The notes beneath the pieces are model-generated. The model did no database searches, was not told where the DNA came from, and was given only the letters and a program-made list of their open reading frames with translations. This document shows, one piece after another, positions 1 to 5,082 of a stretch of DNA of 9,386 bases. Origin of the DNA: Hyphomonadaceae bacterium UBA7672 (GTDB taxonomy: Bacteria > Pseudomonadota > Alphaproteobacteria > Caulobacterales > Hyphomonadaceae); NCBI GenBank assembly GCA_002483135.1, contig DLHI01000012.1, positions 1-9,386 of the forward strand. The letters are read 5' to 3'. Numbering within the stretch: position 1 is the first letter of the stretch; every line of letters begins with the position of its first letter. The translations under genes and the position numbers were made by a program.

Positions 1-258
1 GACCACTTCAAAGGGGGCCGATCATGGGCCGTCGTGAGATTCGTTGAGCCCGTCACGAGTACGACTGAAATGTTCGTCCGCATGATTGGGGAAACTCCTG
101 CAATCATCGAGGCGCACAGAATCGCCGGACCCTATGATTACGCCCTTCGTTTCCTTGCGGGCCACAGAGACGCCTGGCGCGACTTTGAGAGACGTCTTGA
201 ATCCTTGGATTGCCATGTCGAGGCGCGTTTCGGAGTTGTACTCGAAGCGCTGAAGTAG
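1..258 (+). CDS. Lrp/AsnC-family transcriptional regulator, C-terminal part (5'-truncated by window edge)
   Basis: The frame is open from base 1 to a TAG at 256-258, giving 85 visible residues. They resemble the C-terminal RAM (ligand-binding, oligomerisation) domain of Lrp/AsnC regulators. The core match is the segment EAHRIAGPYDYALRF, which fits the family pattern 'x-C/A-H-x-x-x-G-x-x-D-Y-x-L'. It is followed by an amphipathic helix (WRDFERRLESL) and a final strand ending VLEALK, typical of these proteins. Family members are about 150-165 residues, so the N-terminal helix-turn-helix half should lie upstream of the window. A GTG at 34 could serve as a start, but it would cut off the first strand of the domain and is unlikely to be real. 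The gene is co-directional with the transfer operon and ends about 55 bp before a pair of dyad repeats. It may regulate that operon, or it may be an unrelated neighbour. The family call is fairly secure; the target and ligand are unknown. Confidence 0.75.
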   Translation, partial: DHFKGGRSWAVVRFVEPVTSTTEMFVRMIGETPAIIEAHRIAGPYDYALRFLAGHRDAWRDFERRLESLDCHVEARFGVVLEALK

Positions 259-311
259 TTGGCCCAGAACTAGACGGCTCTTTTGGACGCGACGTGCCAA
301 CGTGAAGAGTG

Positions 312-349
312 GCCGAACAAAGTTCGGTCCGAGCCGAACAAAGTTCCGT
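312..349. promoter_or_regulatory. Tandem dyad repeat, probable operator pair
   Basis: Two copies of GCCGAACAAAGTTC(G/C)GT lie at 312-328 and 333-349, identical at 16 of 17 bases and offset by exactly 21 bp (two helical turns). Each copy is itself a dyad with an AAA centre. Copy 1 is perfect over 15 bp (CCGAAC-AAA-GTTCGG, 313-327). Copy 2 (334-348) has one mismatched pair. The phasing puts both sites on one face of the helix, as expected for cooperative binding of a dimeric regulator. GTTCGG at 322-327 and CCGAAC at 334-339 could also pair as a 6-bp hairpin with a 6-nt loop. The sites lie 79-116 bp before the traF start. The binding protein is not known; candidates are the adjacent Lrp-like protein or the operon's CopG-like protein. 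Confidence 0.6.
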
Positions 350-413
350 TTTCAGAAAGCCGCCGCACATCGTTCGAAGTGTGTCACGGCCCTACATTTG
401 CGACGCGTCGTTC

Positions 414-419
414 GGGGGA
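414..419 (+). promoter_or_regulatory. Ribosome binding site of traF
   Basis: GGGGGA lies 8 bases before the ATG at 428. It supports that ATG over the longer in-frame GTG at 302, whose reading would run through the tandem operator repeats and add 42 residues with no resemblance to a signal peptidase. Confidence 0.6.
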
Positions 420-427
420 ACACCTTG

Positions 428-1027
428 ATGACGCAGAGATGTCAATCTTTAGAAGCCGGCAGAGCTGAGCGGCTCGGACGCCATCGCGCGAACAGAGCGC
501 CGCAGCACCGCCGGCGAAAACATTTCATTCTTTTGCTAGTCGCCGTCAGCGTCGGCATGATCGCGCTACAAACCGAACGCCCCCCTGCGCTGGTCTTCAA
601 TTTTTCTCCTAGTCTAGATAGAGGCCTTTACCGACTAGAAGATCGGCATTGGCATCTCGGCGATCTTGTCGCCGTGAGGCCTGACAAATCCACTGAAGAA
701 AGTCTCAAAACGTTCGACGCCCTGCCCGGCGGGCGATTGCTGCTGAAGCGTATCGCGGCCGCAGGAAGTGACAGTGTGTGTCGCGAGAACGGCTCCATTT
801 ACATCAACGGTGTGGAAGCTGCGATCGCCAAGTCCCTATCCCGTGATGGTACGCTGCTACCTGTATGGGAGGGCTGCTCTACACTTTCGTCAGGCCAAGT
901 GTTCCTGCTTGGAGATCATCCCGATTCATTTGATGGCCGCTACCTAGGACCTTTGTCGGCATCGCATATCGTCGGCGTGGTCTCGCCTCTTGCGACATTC
1001 CCATTGGGCGGAGTGTTAAGACGATGA
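428..1027 (+). CDS. traF: TraF, conjugative-transfer S26-family signal peptidase
   Basis: This 199-residue protein is a TraF-type serine peptidase of family S26, related to LepB. In RP4, TraF trims the TrbC pilin at the inner membrane and joins its ends. A basic N-terminus (RRRK, about 28-31) precedes one membrane segment at about 32-48. Next comes the nucleophile motif NFSPSLDRGLY with probable catalytic Ser62, then GGRLLLKRIAA with the probable general base Lys107. A C-terminal box, GDHPDSFDGRYLGPL (162-176), matches the conserved S26 block G-D-x-x-x-x-S-x-D-x-R. All key residues are present, so the enzyme should be active. The ATG at 428 was chosen for its ribosome binding site. The stop overlaps the traG start (ATGA, 1024-1027), implying coupled translation. 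The gene is visibly richer in A+T and in CTAG sites than the trb genes, hinting at a separate history. The expected substrate is TrbC at 4447-4779. Confidence 0.88.
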   Translation: MTQRCQSLEAGRAERLGRHRANRAPQHRRRKHFILLLVAVSVGMIALQTERPPALVFNFSPSLDRGLYRLEDRHWHLGDLVAVRPDKSTEESLKTFDALPGGRLLLKRIAAAGSDSVCRENGSIYINGVEAAIAKSLSRDGTLLPVWEGCSTLSSGQVFLLGDHPDSFDGRYLGPLSASHIVGVVSPLATFPLGGVLRR

Positions 1028-3009
1028 GTGCGGGACGTGTTTATTGGGGCCAGATCGTCGTCGTCCTGGCGGCCATCCTGCTGGCAGTGTTTATCGCCAC
1101 ACAATGGACGGCGCACGCTCTTGGATATCAGGAAGGCCTCGGTCCACCTGACTTCGTAGTTCTGAATCATCGCCTCTATGCTCCATGGAGGTTCTTCCTG
1201 TGGTGGTATCACTACGATGTCTACGCACGGCCCATATTTGAGACGGGCGGACTCATCCTCCTGGCGGGGGTAGCGCTCGCTGTCCTCCTGGCTTTCGCCT
1301 TCTCCCTGTGGCGGTCGCGCGAAAACAAAAAAACCGACACCTACGGCACCGCGCGCTGGGCGTCTCCACGCGACGTGCGTCGACTGGAGCTCACGTCCGG
1401 CGATGGTGTTGTGCTGGGCTCGTTCAATCGTCAGGTACTTCGGCATGACGGCGACGAGCACGTGCTGGTTGTTGCGCCGACCAACACGGGCAAGAGTGTC
1501 GGCATATCGCTGCCGACAGGACTCGTATGGAGGCACTCCTATGTCGCGCTCGATCTCAAGGGCGAGAACTGGACCGTTACATCAGGCCTTCGATCTTCGT
1601 TCGGTCCCGTGTTCCGGTTCGCGCCCACCGAGGCAGGCGCGCACCGTTACAACCCGCTGACACAGATCCGCCGCGGCGAAGCGGAAGTCCGCGACACTCA
1701 AGTCCTCGCAGACATGCTGGTTGATCCAGAAGGCGCTCTCCGTGAACGGAGTCATTGGCAACTCCGTGCCTTCGAGCTTCTTGTCACCGCCATCCTCTGG
1801 ACGCTGTATGCCGAACAGAAAAAGACACTCTCGCGCCTTGGCGAGCTGCTTGCCGATCCGCAGCGACCGATCACCAGTCTTCTTGAAGAGATGTTGGCGA
1901 GCCCGATCAAGGATGGCGCGCCGCATCCGGTCGTGGCGTCTGGAGCGCGCCAGCTGCTTGATATGGCGGAAGCCGAGCGCTCAGGTGTCGTGTCCACCGC
2001 GCTTGGCTATCTCGCGCTCTATCGCGATCCTGTCCTGGCGCGCGCGACCGAGGTTTCCGACTTCGCAATCGAAGACATCATCATCGGCGCGCGGCCGGTC
2101 TCGCTCTACCTTGTGGTCCCGCCGGAAGAAATCTCTCGTCTGAAAGCGCTGTTGCGTCTGGTCCTGAATCAGATTCTCAAGCGCCTCACTGAGATCGCGG
2201 CCCAGCAGCACGGCAAGGGTCGGCGTGTTCTCCTGATGCTCGATGAGTTCCCGCAGCTCGGCAAGCTGGACTTTTTCGAGCACGCACTCGCCTACATCCG
2301 CGGCTATCGGATTAAGGCCTGTCTTGTCGCACAATCCTTGAATCAGATCGTGCAAGCCTATGGCGAGCACTCCTCCATCCTCGACAACGCCCATGTCCGC
2401 GTCGCATTCGCGTGCAACGACGAACGCACCGCCAAACGCATCTCCGACATGCTGGGCGTCACCACCGAGACCCGCGCCCAGATGAACTATGCGGGCTCGC
2501 GCATGGCGCCCTGGCTCGGGCACACGATGGTGTCGCGCCAGGAAGTGCCTCGTCCGCTGCTCACGCCCGGAGAAGTGATGCAGCTACCCGCATCAGACGC
2601 GCTGGTTCTTACGGGCGGGTCACCTCCGATCCGCGCGCGCAAGATTCGATACTTCGACGAGCCGGTCTTCAAGGCCCGGCTTAGGCCTCAGGCGCAATTT
2701 GCAAATCCGAGTGGTTCCGGCATTCCAACGCCATGGGATGATCTGATAACGGCGCCGGCGGCGCCCTCCCCGCCACCAAGAGCAGCCCAGCGTCCCGTCC
2801 GCACTGCGGCGAAATCCACGAGCCGTCGCGGCAACGACGCGCACCAAAAGACATTCGATTTCGCTATCCCGGCTCTTCCGGCCAGCGTTCTTGTTCCGAC
2901 CCGGCAGGACGGTCCGGAAGGCGGGCCAGCCGATGAGACGATTGGAGCCCCCGATCCCGTCCGAATGCAGTTCGGGATCGATCCCGACGCTTTCGGGTCC
3001 GGCCAGTGA
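1024..3009 (+). CDS. traG: TraG, type IV coupling protein (VirD4-like ATPase)
   Basis: This 661-residue inner-membrane ATPase links the relaxase-DNA complex to the secretion channel. Two N-terminal membrane segments (about 8-27 and 74-95) flank a periplasmic loop. The segment DTYGTARWAS (105-114) is typical of TraG/VirD4 just before the nucleotide-binding domain. Walker A is APTNTGKS (151-158), with Ala in place of the first Gly, as in many TraG proteins. Walker B is VLLMLDEF (403-410 region), followed by the family motif PQLGKL. The segment KACLVAQSLNQI (431-442) fits the conserved region after Walker B. The C-terminal roughly 90 residues (from about 570) are rich in Pro, Ala and Arg, look disordered, and are the most likely family-variable part. 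The start overlaps the traF stop, with GGAG at 1010-1013 as ribosome binding site. The stop overlaps the ribosome binding site of the next gene. Length is normal for the family and no frame damage is seen. Confidence 0.95.
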   Translation: MSAGRVYWGQIVVVLAAILLAVFIATQWTAHALGYQEGLGPPDFVVLNHRLYAPWRFFLWWYHYDVYARPIFETGGLILLAGVALAVLLAFAFSLWRSRENKKTDTYGTARWASPRDVRRLELTSGDGVVLGSFNRQVLRHDGDEHVLVVAPTNTGKSVGISLPTGLVWRHSYVALDLKGENWTVTSGLRSSFGPVFRFAPTEAGAHRYNPLTQIRRGEAEVRDTQVLADMLVDPEGALRERSHWQLRAFELLVTAILWTLYAEQKKTLSRLGELLADPQRPITSLLEEMLASPIKDGAPHPVVASGARQLLDMAEAERSGVVSTALGYLALYRDPVLARATEVSDFAIEDIIIGARPVSLYLVVPPEEISRLKALLRLVLNQILKRLTEIAAQQHGKGRRVLLMLDEFPQLGKLDFFEHALAYIRGYRIKACLVAQSLNQIVQAYGEHSSILDNAHVRVAFACNDERTAKRISDMLGVTTETRAQMNYAGSRMAPWLGHTMVSRQEVPRPLLTPGEVMQLPASDALVLTGGSPPIRARKIRYFDEPVFKARLRPQAQFANPSGSGIPTPWDDLITAPAAPSPPPRAAQRPVRTAAKSTSRRGNDAHQKTFDFAIPALPASVLVPTRQDGPEGGPADETIGAPDPVRMQFGIDPDAFGSGQ

Positions 3010-3020
3010 AGGCATAGCGA

Positions 3021-3464
3021 ATGGCCCGAACCAAAATCACCGTCTACGTCACACCGGACATGGCCGACGCCCTCAAACGGCTTGCGGCTGCGGACGATCG
3101 CAGCATGTCGGACATCATTGAAGACGCCATCACGCGCCGGCTGTCTGACATGGGACGTGAGGTCGAGCACGCCGCCGTCATGGCGAAGTTCGATCAGGTA
3201 CTGCGCCGCCTCGGCGTGATCGAGAAGGGCGTGGAATCGCACTTCGAGCTCACCGCACACGCTGCCCGCTTCAGCTTGAGCGTCGCGCCCGAGATTCCCG
3301 AGACACAGCTTGTCGCTGCCAACGCGCGAGGCGCCGAGCGCTTCCGGAGCATCCTCACCGCAATCACGACCCGGCTGACCTCCGGCCGGAGTTTCTGGCG
3401 AGAGACATTGTCGGGCGTGCACCAACCACAAGCGCAGCCCGCAGCTGGAGCGGCCGCACAATGA
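3021..3464 (+). CDS. CopG-like ribbon-helix-helix DNA-binding protein
   Basis: This 147-residue protein begins with a ribbon-helix-helix domain. The strand KITVYVT (5-11) is followed by helix PDMADALKRLAAA (12-24) and a second helix after the turn DRSMSDIIEDAI (26-37). Dimers of this fold insert the paired strands into the DNA major groove. The remaining roughly 100 residues are predicted helical and then Ala/Gln/Pro-rich, with no motif I recognise; plain CopG repressors are much shorter (about 45-90 residues). A gene of this kind commonly sits between traG and trbB in Tn4371-like and alphaproteobacterial trb clusters. Its ribosome binding site GAAGG (3008-3012) overlaps the traG stop, and its own TGA overlaps the trbB start (3461-3464). 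It may repress the operon or help assemble the relaxosome; the sequence does not decide between these. Confidence 0.85.
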   Translation: MARTKITVYVTPDMADALKRLAAADDRSMSDIIEDAITRRLSDMGREVEHAAVMAKFDQVLRRLGVIEKGVESHFELTAHAARFSLSVAPEIPETQLVAANARGAERFRSILTAITTRLTSGRSFWRETLSGVHQPQAQPAAGAAAQ

Positions 3465-4450
3465 TGTCCCCCAACCAGATCGGACCGGATCCCTCGCGCG
3501 GGCTGGCAATGCTGGCGACCGCTCTGGGTTCGTCAATCGCGGCGATGCTCGACGCTGCCGACACCATTGAAGTCATCGCCAATCCAGATGGCCGGCTCTG
3601 GGTTGAACAGGTTGGTCGTGGACGTGTCGCAACCGCCCATCGCCTTGAGGCTGTTGAAATCGAACGGGTCATCCGGCTCGTCGCCACGCTGACGGGCGCG
3701 GAGGTCAATCGCGACAAACCCATTGTATCCGCTGAACTGCCCCCGCGTGGCGAACGCTTCGAGGGCGTCCTGCCGCCGGTCTCGCGCGCGCCATGCTTCG
3801 CCATCCGCAAACCGGCCGGGCGCGTCTTCACGCTCGATGACTATCTCGCCGCCGGCGTCGTCACGCACGAGCAGGCGGAGCACCTGAGACAGGCCATCGC
3901 GACACGCGCGAACATCATCGTTGCCGGCGGAACCGGCTCAGGCAAGACGACGCTGGCGAATGCCCTGCTCCACGAGATTGCACAGCTCAACGAGCGCGTC
4001 GTCATTCTGGAGGACACGCGAGAGCTGCAATGCGCCGCTGAAGATGTCGTGGCGCTCCGCACCCAGCCTGGATCGGTATCGCTCTCGGACCTTGTTCGCT
4101 CCACGCTTCGTTTGCGGCCGGATCGCATCATCGTCGGCGAAGTTCGCGGGCCCGAGGCGCTAGATCTTCTGAAGGCCTGGAACACCGGGCATCCCGGCGG
4201 GATCGCGACGCTTCACGCCAACTCCGCACAGGCCGCGCTGGCGCGCCTGGAACAACTCACGATGGAAGTCTGCGAGACGCCGCCGCGGGCGCTGATCGCG
4301 GAAGCCGTCGACCTCATCGTCTTCATCGAGCGCGGCGGGCCTGCTGGCCGCCGCATCCCCGAAATCTTCGCGCCCAAGCTCCGGCCGGCGCAGGAACCCG
4401 CCGCGCGAGGGTTGGACGCGCAAGTCCCGTCAACAGGAGCAAACCAATGA
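3461..4450 (+). CDS. trbB: TrbB, VirB11-like traffic ATPase of the conjugative type IV secretion system
   Basis: This 329-residue cytoplasmic hexameric ATPase of the VirB11/PulE secretion family powers pilus assembly and substrate transfer. The N-terminal half (about 1-110) is the less conserved domain. The C-terminal RecA-like domain carries Walker A GGTGSGKT (156-163), an Asp box with VILEDTREL (181-189), Walker B RIIVGEVRG (222-230) and the His box GHPGGIATLHAN (243-254). All signature boxes of the family are intact. Two adjacent ATGs (3461 and 3464) could start translation. The first overlaps the stop of the CopG-like gene, and GGAG at 3447-3450 lies at suitable distance from either. The stop overlaps the trbC start by 4 bp. 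Length is typical (about 320-340). Confidence 0.96.
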   Translation: MMSPNQIGPDPSRGLAMLATALGSSIAAMLDAADTIEVIANPDGRLWVEQVGRGRVATAHRLEAVEIERVIRLVATLTGAEVNRDKPIVSAELPPRGERFEGVLPPVSRAPCFAIRKPAGRVFTLDDYLAAGVVTHEQAEHLRQAIATRANIIVAGGTGSGKTTLANALLHEIAQLNERVVILEDTRELQCAAEDVVALRTQPGSVSLSDLVRSTLRLRPDRIIVGEVRGPEALDLLKAWNTGHPGGIATLHANSAQAALARLEQLTMEVCETPPRALIAEAVDLIVFIERGGPAGRRIPEIFAPKLRPAQEPAARGLDAQVPSTGANQ

Positions 4451-4779
4451 GATTTCATCGAACGACGCGCACTTTGCTGCGCCTGGCTGGAGCTTCAGCG
4501 CTGGCCGTCCTTGTCAGCGGCGCGGCCCATGCCGCCACTGGCGGCGGCGGCATGCCGTGGGAAGGCCCGCTGACTGCCGTGATGGACTCTATCACCGGCC
4601 CGGTTGCCCGCATCATCGCCATCCTGATCATCGTCGCGACCGGCCTGACCCTCGCCTTCGGCGATGTCGGCCAGGGCTTCAAGAAGCTGCTGCAGATCCT
4701 GTTCGGTCTCGCCATCGCGTTCGCGGCGGCCAGCTTCTTCCTGCCGTTGGTCGGCGGCGGCGGCGCGGTCATTCAGTAG
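4447..4779 (+). CDS. trbC: TrbC, conjugative pilin precursor (VirB2-like)
   Basis: This 110-residue prepilin has a Sec signal peptide with a basic start (MRFHRTTR), a hydrophobic core, and a probable leader-peptidase site after AAHA (residue 29). The mature part starts ATGGGGMPWEGPL and has two hydrophobic segments (about 52-71 and 80-102) around a short polar loop (FGDVGQGFKK), the classic VirB2/TrbC hairpin. It contains the conserved SITGPVA segment (48-54). It ends GGGGAVIQ, only about eight residues after the second hydrophobic segment. RP4 TrbC instead has a long C-terminal tail that is removed before TraF cyclises the pilin. The start overlaps the trbB stop (ATGA), with AGGAG at 4435-4439 as a strong ribosome binding site, fitting the high output needed for a major pilus subunit. 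Confidence 0.93.
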   Translation: MRFHRTTRTLLRLAGASALAVLVSGAAHAATGGGGMPWEGPLTAVMDSITGPVARIIAILIIVATGLTLAFGDVGQGFKKLLQILFGLAIAFAAASFFLPLVGGGGAVIQ

Positions 4780-4790
4780 GCGAGATAGTG

Positions 4791-5057
4791 ATGCGCGATC
4801 CCCGCGATGTTCCAGGTTTTCTCGCGCCGGTCCGGCAGGCGCTCACCCAACCCATTCTCATGGGCGGAGCGCCCCGGTCCTACGCCATCCTCAATGGCAC
4901 GCTGGCGGCGATCGTCGCTTTCGCCGGCGCGCTCATACCGGGGATTATCCTGGGCATCGCGGGCCACGTGCTCGGCGTCTTCCTCGCCCGCCGCGATCCC
5001 GATGTCATCGAGGTGCTGAAACGCGCCATGCGCATCAACGGTCGTCTCGAATGCTGA
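4791..5057 (+). CDS. trbD: TrbD, VirB3-like inner-membrane protein
   Basis: This 88-residue protein belongs to the VirB3/TrbD family, which associates with the VirB4-like ATPase at the inner membrane. A polar start with PVRQALTQPILMGGAPR (13-29) is the usual TrbD entry motif, giving way to a long hydrophobic stretch (about 32-66) that can hold one or two membrane segments. A charged C-terminus with RRDPDVIEVLKRAM (67-80) is also typical. The ATG at 4791 was chosen because AGGCGAGA (4778-4785) lies just upstream and the protein then has the usual length. A GTG directly before it (4788) is a possible alternative. The gene begins 11 bp after trbC and is followed by a 25-bp gap before trbE. Confidence 0.9.
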   Translation: MRDPRDVPGFLAPVRQALTQPILMGGAPRSYAILNGTLAAIVAFAGALIPGIILGIAGHVLGVFLARRDPDVIEVLKRAMRINGRLEC

Positions 5058-5082
5058 CCCTCTCTTCAACCGGACAACCACG

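Larger units (their letters stand above)
259..427. other. Intergenic regulatory gap between Lrp-like gene and traF
   Basis: This 169-bp stretch is the longest non-coding interval in the window and the natural place for the promoter of the traF-traG-trb operon. It holds the tandem dyads at 312-349, a perfect 10-bp palindrome CGACGCGTCG at 401-410, and the traF ribosome binding site at 414-419. No convincing -35/-10 pair could be picked by eye: TTGGAC at 283-288 and TACATT at 393-398 are isolated weak matches. No stem-loop followed by a T-run is visible, so there is no clear intrinsic terminator for the upstream gene, and read-through remains possible. Confidence 0.6.

Noticed and set aside
393..398. 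TACATT as a -10 promoter element for traF
   Set aside because: Only 4 of 6 bases match and no -35-like hexamer lies at 16-18 bp; the nearest, TTCGAA at 373-378, leaves a 14-bp spacer.
401..410. Perfect palindrome CGACGCGTCG upstream of the traF ribosome binding site
   Set aside because: A single short GC-rich palindrome is easily found by chance in this DNA and has no second copy nearby, so it is noted in the gap entry but not called as a site.
302..427. N-terminal extension of traF from GTG 302
   Set aside because: It would translate the dyad repeats into protein, lacks a ribosome binding site, and adds residues unlike TraF. The ATG at 428 has GGGGGA at good spacing.
151..1500. CRISPR arrays, tRNA/rRNA genes or insertion-sequence ends
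   Set aside because: No regularly spaced repeats, RNA-gene landmarks, transposase motifs or matching terminal inverted repeats were seen here or in the rest of the window.
2688..3536. Long antisense open frame (282 codons) opposite the end of traG and the CopG-like gene
   Set aside because: The + strand here encodes well-supported proteins. The antisense product is Arg/Gly/Ser-rich without recognisable domains, as expected from GC-rich codons read backwards.
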